Assembly (NCBI GenBank): GCA_023333565.1 | Contig: JAJKFH010001393.1 | Location: 186,001 to 250,000 of the forward strand | Direction: 5' to 3' | Origin: Puffinus mauretanicus | Taxonomy: Eukaryota; Chordata; Aves; Procellariiformes; Procellariidae | Length of the DNA: 64,000 nucleotides | Part shown: positions 1 to 14,000 of the stretch, one piece after another | How the letters are laid out: each line of letters opens with the position of its first letter | How positions within the stretch are numbered: the first letter of the stretch is position 1 | Position numbers and translations under genes: made by a program | The notes under the pieces: model-generated | Told to the model about the DNA's origin: nothing | The model's database searches: none | The model's input: the letters and a program-made list of their open reading frames with translations, nothing else

Positions 1-89
1 CGTTTGAACGTTAGATCCAGTCAAGAAATTAGGTTTTTGTGGGTTTTCTTATAATCTACAATTACAGTTGATTTGTAAAAGCAGAGAGG

Positions 90-234
90 ATAGTGGGTCT
101 TTGTGTGGCTTTCACTGCTGTTCATTCTTGTTTCCTTTAGTATTTTTCTTTGGTATTGATAATCGTAGATCATTAGCATGCATATCAAGTTATCATTTGC
201 ATGGTGGGATTGCAGACACACAAAGACCCACTAT
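90..234. repeat. 18-bp perfect inverted repeat, possible small TIR element
   Basis: atagtgggtctttgtgtg at 90-107 is exactly reverse-complemented at 217-234 (cacacaaagacccactat), separated by 109 bp. Inside each outer arm is a TA (91-92 and 232-233), so the unit could be read as a 15-bp terminal inverted repeat flanked by TA duplications, as in Tc1/mariner-type MITEs. No transposase is present and no family was recognised. Confidence 0.4.
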
Positions 235-1295
235 TTGCACAGTTTATCTGAGCTGTTTTGAATGGGCAGTTGTGTTCTTTTAATGTTGTAATGTACATAC
301 TTTGCAGAATTAAAATGTTCGCTGATTACTGTTCTAATGGACTTGATTTAATCTCTTACATATTGAGCTTTTAAAATTGGCAGCCTACAAGGCTCATCCA
401 GAAAACGAACCCTACCTGTCTCTGCTGCTGATAGTCACTGTGATTACAAACATGCTACAAGATCTAAGATTTAGATCTGGTGCAGTTCATCCAGCCTTTA
501 AATACCCTTTTTAACTGGGAAAGAACTATTAAGCATAGAGTGGAGGATATTTTAATTTTCTTCTTCCTTCACAGTAGTACTATAGCAGGAATTCAGGTTG
601 TTTTGGCTCGGTATGTCCTATCCCTAAACAACCTCCTTCCTTTAAATACTTTATTCCGATAATTCATATTTGCTTTCAGCAAACAGCAAACATGTACTAG
701 TTACTGCAGTAAGTACTTATAGAGCCTCTGTGCTACTAGACCCTTTCCCTGCCCGTTTTCTTCATTAAATAGTTAACGGTACTGAGTAGTGTTTTTTATC
801 TGGCTACGGTCTGCAGTGACTTAAAGTAAGTACTATCTGAAAGCTGCTGCTCTTCTTTCTGTTAAATAAATTAGCAACCTAATACATAGGTAACCTCGAT
901 AAAGAGATGTTTGGCAGAAAAGAAACGCTAATGGACACCTGGAGCTGAAGGCAGAGCATTTGGGTTTAAAAATGGAACTGTACTCCTCAGCTCAAAAGTG
1001 GTCCTTGAAGGTACAGATATGGCCTGTCAGCAGTATGGTGCAGTGAAGGTGCCCACGTTTTATTAGTTTGGGGGGAGGGAGGGATCAGGACTTCAGGACT
1101 ATAACCCTGATACCCCTTTAAATAAAAGGATTAACTTAATAGCAGACTACTTGTCTGATTAAATAGTTCTGTGCTCCTGTAACAGCAGGAGAGATCTAGT
1201 AGACATGGTATTTAATTTCATTGGTTTCCTGAACTTGGTTATGAAACAGCAAAGGTCACTTATGCAATCAGAAATGTTTACAAAAATTGTTTGTT

Positions 1296-1326
1296 TACTA
1301 TATACATATATATATATATAAAAAAA
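1296..1326. repeat. (TA)n microsatellite followed by poly-A
   Basis: Alternating TA dinucleotides with one CA interruption, followed directly by a short A run. Simple repeat in the ITSN2 intron. Confidence 0.75.
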
Positions 1327-3406
1327 TGTTGTGAAGGTACTATCAGGAAAAGGTTAGTCCAACTGCAGAGATTTAAAAACCTTTCTCCAAAATTTCTATA
1401 GACAGAGTGAGATGTTATGTATTTAATATACTTGATCAAATAATGTATATGTACCCTTTAGTTCAGAGAGATATCTTTTGTGCAATACAGACTACAGCAA
1501 TGTGCCTACATAAAACTACAAATGGATTTTTATTCTATATGCATTTTGTCTAAACCAATATTTTGTTATAGAATGAAATATGTTATTGTAGGCAAATAAT
1601 GTGCTAGATAATTCCTCAAGTATTCTAGCTGACTTGATTTCCTTATGAAACTACATTTTAAGTATTTCTACTAAAATACGCTAACCACCCTGAATTGCCT
1701 TCTCTGTATTTCTGACTTTAAAAGCCTGTTTAATACAGGCTGAAGTGTGTTGTGCTACACCAGTGGCATCAAGCAGTCGTTTACTGTAGTCTAACAATTA
1801 GGTGATCTTATAAATTACCCCATTTCTAAAAGGCACTGTTAACCTGTGGGATTTGAGCCAAACTGACTTCCCAGTGTCCAGTGGCAGTTTTCGTTAAATG
1901 CCAAATTGCTACTAATTGTCTTTGAAAAAATGAAAAACAACTTCACATCCTCTCTGGGATGTTCTAGGAAATAGTTACATGGCATTTTCCAAAAACAACT
2001 GGCATTCTACCCATTTTTTAACTGAGACAATTGGAGATTAGGGTAGTGTTAGGTAAAGTTTCACACAAGTAGTGTGACATACATTGTCGGGTATGTAGAT
2101 ATGAGCATTGATAATTATTGAAACAGCTGCCCCTCAGTTTGAACTGATGAGTACTGAAATGAAGCATTTGGGGCTTTCATGGTTACCTTTTCACGTTTCA
2201 GTATTACCTGGGTACGCTCTATATTCTGTAACTGTAATAATGATAATAATACATCTTAATAATGTTGATTGAAAGAGAGCAGTCCCTGCCTTCAGTATTT
2301 ATCTCTACTGCAAAAGTCTGCCTAACATAGCTCAAGCACAATCACCTGAGAGCTCTGCTCTCCTCCGCACCCTGGTGCAGAAAGAATTGTATACATACAT
2401 CAGATCATTGATAGGAAAGACTACACCGAGGATGTATTTAAGGCAAGATTATTTTAAAATGATGTTCTGTATCACTGAAGAGGTGTAGCTAATAGAAGCT
2501 GGGTTTAAACCAGACTTTTTCTTTCAAAAATGTTACTTTTTCTCTGGTTGTGTGCAGTCCGCTCCCTTGTTGATAAAAGTCCATAGAGTTGTCATCCCAG
2601 CCAGCTGAGTAAAACTAGCGCTGAAGTGTTCATCCCTTATTTGGGTGAAAAAGGTTGGCTTTGGAACTAAGGACAAGGTGGAAAATAGAGTTATTTGTTG
2701 AACTGATGGTCCCCAGTGCAGAGCTGAGAGTCTAAATGTTGCTCAGAGCCACACAAGGTTAACAGTTAAAACTGAAGCCAACCAGGAAAGCAAAATACGA
2801 TGTTGCCTGCAGTGTAGTACTTGCTTAATATTGTTTCCTGTGGGCCAGCAGAGAATAGGGGCCATGGTGTAATTGGGGGTAAGAATGTCAACGATGCTGT
2901 AAATGCACAAGAACAGGTACTGAAAGGCTTCCTAATTTTGTAACTGTCTAGTTTGCATAATGGACTAACAACCTACAAAAGCATAGTTTTACAAAAGCTT
3001 AGTTTACAGAGCTGAGTTCCTGATCCAGCAATCAGATCCATGCAGGAAAGTCTTGTGCCACCACCGAGACCCGGTTGCAGGGCTGGGGTGTGCGAGTAGT
3101 CAGTGATGGTGAAGGGCTGTGAAAGCGTACAAAGCGCTATCGTAATGTCAATAACGTTACAGTTAGGAGTGCAGAAGGTGTAAAGCTCAATCAAAAACGT
3201 TACACGCTAATAATTGGAACGTCTCCTACCAGTCATTGGATGTTTATGCCATCTCGATGCTTGGTCAGGTCGTATCCCTGTGTGATTTTCTTGAGTCGGG
3301 TTGAAAACACCTGTAAATAAGTCTGCTCGTAGGAATGCCAACAAACCTTGGCCTGTAGTGGCGTTGGGAGCTGCTACAGGGTCATGCTACTTTAATATAA
3401 TGAACT

Positions 3407-3440
3407 AATAAAACTGCTACGTAATGGTGTGTGCTGCCTT
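3407..3440 (+). terminator. ITSN2: Candidate poly(A) site for a short ITSN2 isoform
   Basis: AATAAA at 3407-3412 is followed 15-25 bases later by a GU-rich stretch (tggtgtgtgctg), the usual arrangement of a vertebrate cleavage site on the plus strand. It sits inside the intron between the SH3 and DH exons, where a short-isoform 3'UTR would end. That the upstream sequence is transcribed as that 3'UTR is inference. Confidence 0.4.
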
Positions 3441-4179
3441 AAAATCTCTTTTGTTGTTCTTTTCAAGCTAGAGTATTAATGTTTGGGAATGATTGTTAAG
3501 ACATGCAAATGCAGGCTATGCTTAGCATGAGGCAATTGTTCATCTTTGGTTTTAAACAAAGTTGTAAGATAACTATGCAAATGTATTTTATTAAAGGGAC
3601 ACATAAAAGGATCTAGTTTGTCTGTTGTGGTTTTTTTGTCCATCTGGGGAGCATTTTTTCCCATCGGAATAGCTTGGTACGAGCATCATGTTACCTGGCT
3701 CTGTGACGGAGCGACTTGATTTTGCTTTTTACCTCTTGAAAATGGAATCATAAATTTCTTCTGTTGTAGCAGAGAGAGTATACTGCAGTTACTGATTAGG
3801 GGAGATGGGATAAAAGTTTTTATTATGTTTCCAGGGCCTGATGGAAACCAACCTTTCCACAGCGGCAAATTTCTTGGATTAGTTCCTTTCAAGGTTTCAG
3901 TAGGCACAGAGGCTACTGACAGCTACAGGCAGTGACAGGAGTACATTGCAAGTGAATTAGCCTTATGTGTGCCAGCAGAGATTGTAAAATGGCTATGGGT
4001 GATGTCCCGTGATGCCATCAGTCCGTTCTCTGGCTGTACTGAAGGGACTGTTTTAAAGCCAGCCCATGGTACTTAAGGTGAGATGTAGTCTTTCGATGGT
4101 AGCCTGGGAAAATAGAGACAGGCTAATACAGGCAAAAAAACCCCTTACCTGCTTTTCCCAGCCATATCAACTGGCTTGA

Positions 4180-4265
4180 GCTAAAAAAAAAAAAACACCA
4201 CAAAACATAACAACCAAAAAAAAAAAACCCACCCCCACACCCCCCAAAAAAACCCACAACCCTAA
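4180..4265. repeat. A/C-rich low-complexity tract
   Basis: Successive A runs mixed with CCCACCCCCACACCCCCC-like stretches. It may be a degraded retroposon tail or expanded simple repeat; no element body was recognised beside it. Confidence 0.6.
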
Positions 4266-7200
4266 ACAAACCAAGCTATTTCCTTACAAATGCAATTTAT
4301 ATAGGCCACCTCTACCCCTAAATAGTCTTCACTGACCCAAAGCAGTGATGCCTCTGGTATAGGTAGATCCTTCAGGACAAATGCCTGAGCTTGTCCTTGG
4401 GGCTTAATTCGCCTTTCCAGAGCTGTCATTTTTAATGTGTTTTTTCATTGTTTGTTGAGTGGGGGAGGGGACAAAGCACTTGGTGCCCAAGCAGATCTGG
4501 GTATCTTTGAAAGCCTTTTATCCGTCTGTTTTTTACCTCAATTCTCTGGAATTGGCTTTTAAGTAAAGAATTTTAATTCACTTCCCCTTTTTTAACAAAG
4601 AAAAAAAAGGAATTTTTTTGAAATTCTGATAGGTCTCATTCATCTTTCTTTCATTGGAGGATTTCTTTTCTTCAGAAAGTGTCATTCTTCCCCTTGAACG
4701 TACTCAAATCCAAAATACGTCAGTAGTTAGAAAGGTTTTCTCCCCCAGCCCGCCATGTTTTTCAGGCACTTGGATCTCCTGCAGAGTAGAACATCTTTTG
4801 ACTGTGAAACTCGGTAGTTTTTCATGCAGGGTGAGTTATGTTAGAAGGAAGAAAGTATTTCTTGTTCAGGTATATTTGGAGAGGGAAGTATAATTTTAAC
4901 CATAACTTTAGAGACTGGGATTTCCTGTTTATAAACTCCAGCTTGTTTTACCCTGCCCCTGCGAGACAGCTGCTTCCTCGTCTTGGAGAGCAGGATTTAT
5001 CACAAAAGGTACCACGGCTGTAGTAGGCATCGCTCTCTTGCCATGCCCTAAGTTTCAAAGGTACCAGACACCCACTGCTCCCTCCCTTAGATGTTGTTCT
5101 CCGGAGGGGGCTGGGCAGATCATGCCCAGATTGTCTGAGCAGCCTGGCAGTACCCTGCTCTCGGTGGAAGAGGCAGGCGGGCTGCCCTCCGAAGGTAATG
5201 TAAACCTCCTATCTAGGCACCAGAGGCCGGTGAGCCCCCAGCGTGGGCAGCTGAGATTCCCCTCTGCAGGTGCTCCCAAAAATCTCACCGCTTTTCATTA
5301 GCTGTACGGGGAGCTTGGGGTGAAGCTTCACAAGACAGAAGCCAAACCAACAGCTTTCTGCTGCCAAAAAAGACAGTTTTACTGCTTCCACGCACATTCC
5401 TGGCCGCTAAACTAGCAGAAAACTACCGTTTTCTTTTTCCCCCTTGGGATTCATTTGCTGCCAGGGTGTGAGCTGGGAGTCAGATAAGTGCCAGAACTGA
5501 TGCAAGGAAAGGAGGGAACAGGAATGTGGGAGGAGAATGGGTAGAGATGCAGGTCCACCCTTTCCGTACCAGTGAGCCCATGGGTTGCTATGGCCACTTT
5601 GGAAAAACATTGGCAAATGCGCTAGGTAGGTTGTTTTATTCTCTGTCTTGTTCGCCTTTCTTCCCTTCAGATCCAAATGCCTGAATTCACCCTCTAAAAT
5701 CAGATGTGTGCATTGCGTACTACGTTTTTATGCCAGTATTATCGGACCCATCAAAATTTGGGGTGTTTTCGCTAGTGCTTATTTAAATATAAAATAGCAC
5801 TCATCTGTTCATCCCAAAAGCCGATAGTCCAAATACAAGGTTAGTGCAGGAGCCTGTTAATTTAACTGCATTTTTGTATCTGATAATGAGCTTATAAACC
5901 AGGTCTATTTTAGGTGCATAAAAAAAGGCCTGTTTTCCTTCCAGTGTTTGCTTCAACTTCAAGTAGACAGCATGAGACAGACACAAATCCGAGCGTGTGG
6001 GTTGTTCTAACAGCTGTGATATAAGCAAACAGCAACAGGAGCTTCAGTCCATCCCTACTTTTGTTGCAGGAGCGTACCTTGCAGTAGAAAAGAGAACCAC
6101 GTAGTCAAAGCTGAGACTTCAGATCTGGACAAATAAAGTCCGGTTACTGTGCAAGCCCTTGATTACCCTAAAATTTCATGTCTTGGGAACCAGGTGGGCT
6201 TAAACTCAGTCCTGTACAGACTAAAGAATGAGGCTAGAATCCAGAAGTAGCACACGTTGGCCATAGTCCATCTTGATGGATTGAGATACCAAACTTCATA
6301 GGAATCACTTTGATCTGTAACTTTATTCCTTTTTCTCATCTAATTTTGGCCTGATTGTAGCTTTGGGAATAACTAAGGCCAGAAGCAGCATTCTGCATGA
6401 TCAAAAGAGCTGCAATCCCAGATCTCTTCATAAAAAGCGGCATTTTTTCAAATCTTGTCAGAAAGCTTAAGATCTGTGATCCCCCTTAGGGGTACAAAAC
6501 AGAACTGAAAAGTCCTGATTTTAAATCTAGCTATTGTCTTTACTGTTTTACTTCTTTGTGTTGTTCAAAGGGTTTCCCTGTTAAAATACTTCGAATGGTA
6601 TCGTAAAACTTCATTTGACAAGCGTTTCTCTTTTGCTGAGGGTTGCTGCTCCTTCAGAGCAGCTTGATGCCTGTGCAGCAGGAAGCGCACAAGCCTGGGA
6701 GGTTCCCATTAGGCGACTGCCACATCAAGTTTAGCCAAATGTTTGGTATTTCTTGGGGTTTTTTTCCCCCCAGATTTATTACTAACTCATTTCCATTTCA
6801 TTATTTAGAGCAGCCTTCCCATAAACAGATCTATACATTGGCAGTGAATAGAATAAAGTCACATTCTAGTGTCCTAGATGTGTTAGGGTGACGAGGGAGA
6901 CGCAGCCCTTCGTGCTGTAGGTCACGCTGCCTTTCACAATGCCTGTAAACTTTCAAAAAGTATCGTTCCTCTAGAAATGCCAGATCTAAATGAGTCTCCG
7001 TGATGTCCTTTCTGCTATCCTGCAAAATCCACCGTTCACGTTATATTAAAATCTAATGCCGTCACATCAAGTGATAGATGTATGTTCTCAAACGCTCTGC
7101 AATTGTTTCTTTTTTTATTTCCTCCCGCCCTGCTACTTTGCAGTACTCTGCGAGCGCGTGACAGCTAACGGAGGGGTCAGAGTTTGACTTTCTGTGCTCT

Positions 7201-8004
7201 CTTTACCCATCTAAACATATTCACCACTTTGTTTTTACCAGTTTTTGATTCGGTTACTAAATTTCAAACGTTGTCATGCTTACTAACACGTATACAGTAG
7301 AGAAAAATCAGTGTGAAGCTGTAGGGTCTGCATGTTATTACCGAAGACTTGGGGTTTGTGTCATTGAATGTCTGTGTGTTCCTGTGCATGATTTTGATTA
7401 TTCATACTTGACGCATAAAAACAATTCAACATATTTCAGGCTCATTTTGTTTCTAAATGAGAAAAAAAGTTGTGCAACTGTGAAGTTACGCAACTATAAC
7501 ATTATGCATTATAACTTTACAAATTTGTACTGGTGGTTTGTATCATAAATTAATAACCAAGGCTTTAGAAATGGGGTGTAGGTTAAAGGTGCAATGTCGT
7601 AAGTCAGACCCAGACACATTCTAGATGACTTCATCTCACAAAAGACGTTGCACAAGGTAAGAGAAAATCACAGTTTCAAAACGGTATGGCAGAAAAGGAG
7701 AAGAGATGAGAAAAATCATGAGACAAGTGGAGTGGCAGGAAGTCAGGAATTCTTTTTCTGCATCACAGTACAAGAACAAGGGATGTTCGAAGAAATAAAA
7801 AAGCGACAGACTAAAAAATGACATAAAGTGGGGAGGGGGTCGATCACTACATCACTCGATTTTGAAACCTGCTGCTGCTGTGGACAGGTTTTTACCCAGT
7901 GGTATAGTCTGAACTGTATGGCTGGTGTAAGTTGATGCAATTTTGTTAATTCATCAGATTGGATGGCCTGAGTGGGATCTAAACTACTGGCTTACTTCTT
8001 GTAG

Positions 8005-11000
8005 GGTGTGCTGATCTCCAAAGCCTTGACACTATGCAACCAATGGAAAGGAAAAGGCAGGGCTACATTCACGAACTCATTCAGACGGAGGAAAGGTATA
8101 TGGATGATCTTCAGCTCGTCTTAGAGGTGAGATGTCTTAGATGTGAAAATGCATTTGGAAAAAGAACACCTCTGTCCTACTGAATAATAGCAATAAAGGG
8201 ATTCTTACGAATTGCGAAATGCTAGAGGAAGAGTGAGGTTGTGTGAGCACCTCCCTTTCTAGTGAATGTTATGTGGTGGTTCACCAGGCAAAAACATCAC
8301 ATTGTGAAAGCCATCATCTTATGAGGACCTTCCTATTTTCCAAATCCTGTTCTTAACTGTTTGGGCTCAGCGTAAAGATGATGGGCTGGGCTGGGTTGTC
8401 TGGCAAAGCTGCACAGGCTCAGACAGAAGCTGTATAAGCACCATAAAAGTTTGTCTGTCTCCATCTCTGATTTTATTTCTGGAAGCGAGACCACCTCACT
8501 AGGCAGGGCAGGAACTGGCCAGCATTAGGTAGTCTTGGGCATCTGACTTGACCTCTCTATATAAAACAACTATGTGGTGAAGTGTTAAAGGTGTTAAACA
8601 GACTGAGCTACACAGGTATTCTGCTATCCAGAGGTACTGTGCCGAGGGTCCCTGAAAGAAGCTGTAGTTCTGCACGCAGATTGACTATGAGTGCTCTGGC
8701 CGTGGGGATAGATGTGATGCGTAAGTGTAATTTGTGTAGCGATTGACTGAAATCAGCGCTTCCACTGAACAGTCAGCCTGCAGGTCCCAGTGCTTGTCCC
8801 TGCTTCACAAATGGTGATGCCGGTGTCAGAATGAGGTCACACACTTAGGAAAAATAGCGACAGCTGTCACAAGTGCTAGTAAGGAATTGCTTTTAATTTC
8901 TCCTGAGAAACTGGACACTGAGCATTCAAAAAAAAGCAAAATCACTGCTAGACTAAACAAGAGGCTGAGCTGCTTTTGTTTTTTTGACTGCAGGTTTTCC
9001 AAAAACCAATGGCTGATTCGGGCTGCCTCACAGAAGGAGAAATGGCGCTGATCTTTGTTAACTGGAAGGAACTCATCATGTCAAATACAAAATTACTGAA
9101 GTGAGTACTTAGCCACATTTTTATGTATCTTTATTCTCTTGCTCCTTTCCCCAGGAAATTTTCTGGTTTTACAGTAAATACTTCTGTCCTTCCTGATTAT
9201 TTCCTGTGCACGCATGCATTCAGAACAGCTAAATGTATTCACACTACCTCACAAAAAAGGAGTTGTTAAGACAGAGAGGGGAATAACAGCAATAACAGAT
9301 GCACATTTGCTATAATACCTTAGAAAAAGCATGTGCACGGGAGGCGTTCTTCCCAGTTTTCTGCAAAGCAACCTTCCGTTCTCTAAAAATAAACTTTGGA
9401 GAGACGAAGTGGCTACTAACTCATTTAAGTGGGATGCTGGTTGAATGTGGGGATTGATGCCGATTGTCCCAAAAACCTCTAAGGAGAGTCTCAGTCCCGC
9501 AGACCCCATCAGGCAGATCGTTCAGCTCAGCGTGTTGTGCTGGTGACTTCCTGGGGGGTTCAGGCTGGACCCCGCACCGCCTGGAAGCGCCCGTGCTGTG
9601 TAAGGGAATTCACCTCGCAGCCTTGCGTCCTTTCAGAGATGGGTGTTGTAAGGACCTTGATTTAGGCCTCGCAGACTTGGCAGCAAAGTTGGATGGTGAT
9701 TTCTTTCCTCTTCAGAGCCTTGCGAGTGCGTAAGAAAACAGGAGGAGAAAAAATGCCAGTACAGATGATTGGGGACATCTTAGCAGCAGAGCTCTCTCAC
9801 ATGCAGGCCTACATTCGGTTCTGCAGCTGCCAGCTTAACGGAGCTTCGTTGCTGCAGCAGAAAACTGATGAAGATGCTGATTTCAAAGACTACTTAAAGG
9901 TATCTTATACAGTAGCTTTTGTGCCTTCTCCTTTCCTCAATGACAGGAGCCCAATCAGATCAAAATAACCCAGAAGAGTAAAATCTTGCAGAATAGCTAA
10001 GAACCTTCTAAGGTGTATTTATGTGATGACCATGGTTAACTCTGTGTGTGCTTTTTATTTATATACCTGTCTTTCTCTCTAGCTCATTTATTACTCCATT
10101 TCCCATTCCATTGCTCGTTACTTCAGTGTAACACTAACCCCATGAAGCTATGGTGCCGGTGTCTGCACCTTCCCAAAAATTCATGCTGTCAGAAGGGGTA
10201 AGAGTCTGTGGAGTTGAAATAAAAAAGCTGCTGTTCTGAACACGCTTCTAATTCAGTGGTGCATGCAGTGTGTCTGACCGGTGGGGTTGCAGCCGGGGCC
10301 AGAGGTGTGCCGTGAGCGTCACAGGCAGGCACACTGCAGAAATAAATAAGGAATTGCTGCCATACCGCAGCTGATGCGGTGGCTTTGAGGCCATGAAAGG
10401 AGAAATGTCAGAACTGTTGACCTCAGGCATTTGTTTCTTTCATTGCTTTGGTTTTTTCAACCTGAGTGGAGCCTGTAATGTCAAAATAAAAGCTGGAACG
10501 GTTTTGAATGTAAGGATTTTGCATGAACAATGATCCTACGGCCTATGCTGGCAAAGCGTCCGAGTACAATGACAGTGCCGGCTTTCCTGTTTGTTCTAGA
10601 TACAAGTATTGTTTGTTTACCGAAAAATCTCAGATTTCTTGGAATGCCTGGAAAAACGAATCTGATCAGACAGTTTTCAGTTTTCAGTGCGGTGAGGCAA
10701 CTGTTTCTTGATGAGTAATGCAATGTCTCTCTTAAATCTCTGGGTTGCACCATAGAAACTTGCCTTGGACCCTCGCTGCAAAGGAATGCCCCTCTCCAGT
10801 TTCCTCCTGAAACCTATGCAAAGAATAACCCGCTACCCTCTGCTCATAAAGAGTGTGAGTACCCTAAGCGAGGTTTTGTAGGTGAATGCTTTTGAGTTTG
10901 ATCTCAATAGCCAAAAAAAAAAAAAAGCCTTGTCCCTTTATGGGGATTTCTCTGAGAGCACGGAGAAGTAGTACCTGTGCTTACCTCTGTTTTGATCTTG

Positions 11001-14000
11001 TTTTCTCCCCTTTTTGATCCATACCAGATTCTAGAGAACACTCCAGAAAATCACCCCGATCACAGTAACCTCAAGCTTGCCTTGGAGCGTGCGGAGGAGC
11101 TGTGCTCTCAAGTTAATGAAGGGGTGCGTGAGAAAGAGAACTCGGACAGGCTGGAATGGATACAGTCCCACGTCCAGTGCGAAGGCCTTGCTGAGGTAGC
11201 CCCGTTGATACGCTGTACAGTGAAGACTTTTCTGAGCTGTTTCAGAAAGTCTGGGGGGGAGCGGGGGTCCTTGCTCACATCCGTTATTGGAACATGATCC
11301 ACTGCTGAGCTCTTGGCAGAGAAGCTTTTATTAAATTCTGCTTGCAGCCATAATGTGATGAGCCCTCGTTGTTTTTGCATTATTTTGGCAGTGGAGAAAT
11401 CTCGGTTTATCAGCTTAAAACTGATACCATTTAAACGGTTAAACGAACAGAAGTAAGTCTTATCTCTGAAGTTCTGCTCATGCTGCCTTTGGGCTAAGTC
11501 AGGTGTTACTATGTGGAATTTCACTAGTGTGCGTTTCCCAGGGTTTTCCTTCATGCAGAAAGGGCACAGAAGCCCTCAATGCCAGATGCTCGAAGGTATG
11601 TGGGGTTCAGGCTCCTGTACGTTTCAGGACAGCCTTCAAAATGAGGTTATCACAGTTCTCCACTGGCTGCCTAAGGAACCAGGGCTTGACAGGCCCAGGT
11701 GGTCTGTCCTAGTTCCATCACCTAAACGTGCACCCATAAGAGGTGACCTGACTGCAGACTCTGCAGGCTCTTCTTAAACACAGCTTCTGGACAACAGAAA
11801 AGTGGCCATGAGATAAATGCCTTCATCCAGTCAGACCCGCGTGTATGTTGTTAAGGCTTAAATCTACTTTAGGTTGGGAGTAGTGCTGATACCATGGCAG
11901 ATCATAGAACGGTTTCCCTTCTCTTCATTTGTAACTAAATTCATTAAACAAAACAGAAGAGGATTTTGAGCAGCCTGAGCAATCTCCACTGTAAAGAGGA
12001 GCAGGAACTGATGCCTGCATTAACTTGCTGCCGCTAATGGGTTTTGTCTCTCCTAGCAACCGGTGTTCAACTCCCTCACAAACTGCTTGGGGCCACGGAA
12101 ACTCCTGCACAGTGGCAAGCTCTACAAGGCCAAGAGCAGTAAGGAGCTGTACGGCTTCCTTTTCAATGACTTCCTCCTGCTCACCTACATGGTTAAACAG
12201 TTTGTCTCTTCCGGCTCCGATAAACTGTTCAGCCCCAAATCCAACTCCCAGTTCAAAATGTACAAAATGGTGAGTGAATCGAGGTGGCCCGTGGTCATGT
12301 TGATACAGTAGGACCTGGCTTCTGATGAGGAATGCTGTTCTCCCTGCTGGGATTAGCCGTCTGGCTCCGTCCGATCGTTTGCTGTCATATGGGCACATAC
12401 GGCCCGTATTAATCCCTGGAAAAGGACGGGCTTCTGTGTCTTGATTTAATAAACACTTTTGTCCACTTTGGGGTGAAAGGGCAGAAATAGCAGCATGCCT
12501 GAGCAGCTGAGTGGGACGTTCAGAAGCAGGAGCCTTGACTTACTTTTGCACAAGTTCCTGCATCCACAAGAAAATACTTGTCCTTCTTTAGAAAATAGTA
12601 AAAGGTGCAAAACTTTAGTCTCTGTGTCGACACAGTGTGTGTTCTCAGGATTTTGGAATTGGGGAGATAAGTTTAAGTCTTGGGGCTGCTTTCCCATGGG
12701 GGACCTGAGAGATTTCCAGGATTTCCAAGCTCCACACTGCAGCTCTGCTTACGCAGTCCTGCCCCTTTCACAAAGCTCTTCATTTAGGAAGACAGAATGG
12801 GGTTTATCACCGGAGCAGTTTTTCTTTCAGTCCTTTCTCACATCGTTTAAATGATGATCTGATTGTTCATCCTGTGTCCTATGACTTTCATTTTCCCTAC
12901 AGTAAAGCAATGTATTTAAACATCCTCGTAGAGTTTCCGCTTATTGTGAGGGTGACGCTGCCACAGTGATGTTTGCTTTTCTTTCAGCCTGTTTTCCTTA
13001 ATGAAGTCCTAGTGAAATTGCCCACAGACCCTTCAAGTGATGAGCCAGTTTTCCACATATCACACATTGACAGAGTTTACACACTTAAAACTGACAACAT
13101 TAATGAGCGGTGAGTAGTGAAAATGCAGATCTGAGCTTAAACTTGTTGATCATGGCCATAGGCTGCATTTCCAGTGAGCAGACTTGGGGGTCTCTGAGTT
13201 CAAGAACAGGGTTTAGTTTCCCGGTCAGAGAATAAACTCGTCTGACTCTCATTTACATTACCAGTTTTCTCTCATTTTGTTCTGCTCATCTACTGCTCCT
13301 CAATGTTACAGTCGTATAGAATAGTTTAGGGCTGCAAAGTCTAGCATCCCATAGGATTCTTCCCATAGGATTCTGGCAGTATTTAATGTGACCCAGCAGT
13401 CTTTAATAAAACAGCAGCTCCACTTCCATTTATTTAGGCTGATGTGGAAATGTGGCGTAAGATCGCTTTAGTCCTTGAACTAACTTGATTCGTGATGCCT
13501 CTGAAACCCAGTGGGGGAGAAAAATGGCAAAAGAGATTTTTGCAGAGTCGCTGATACTGAGGAATTTCCTGCCTGTGGTATGACCCTGACCATAGGGATT
13601 GCTCTTTGCAGCACTGCCTGGGTCCAGAAAATCAAAGCAGCATCAGAGCAGTACATCGAAACTGAGAAGAAGAAACGTGAAAAGGCTTATCAAGGTACCT
13701 ACGGGGTTCTGTATTTCCTTCTCATCCACCTGGACACGTCGGCAGGGCCTTTTCTGGAGGATGCCACAGTGTCTTCAGATCTATTGTCAGTTTTTACAGT
13801 TGCAACCAATCCATTTATTTCTGACTTCTTTGTTCCCAGCTCGTTCACAGAAGACCTCAGGAATAGGACGCTTGATGGTGCATGTGATTGAAGCAACAGA
13901 GCTAAAGGCCTGTAAGCCCAATGGTAAGTGAAGAAAATAGTGTCAAATCACTTTTAGTCCTGCAACATTTGGAAAGGCTTGCTGAGGGGAGTTTGGTGAT

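Larger units (their letters stand above)
1..8004 (+). other. ITSN2: ITSN2 intron upstream of the first DH exon; no coding exon seen
   Basis: AT-rich sequence without any exon I can support. The exon at 8005 opens with two bases completing a Trp codon, so the upstream exon (end of the last SH3 domain) must lie before this window. Contents: an 18-bp perfect inverted repeat (90-107/217-234), a TA microsatellite near 1296-1321, an A/C-rich low-complexity run at 4180-4265 and a good poly(A) signal at 3407. In mammals intersectins have a short form ending after the SH3 domains by reading into this intron, so part of 1-3430 may be that isoform's 3'UTR; this is inference. Confidence 0.6.

Noticed and set aside
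1..60. Window start as the end of the ITSN2 SH3 exon
   Set aside because: ttagatccagtcaagaa loosely resembles the expected Asp-Pro-Ser-Gln stretch, but the frame fails and no donor follows in phase.
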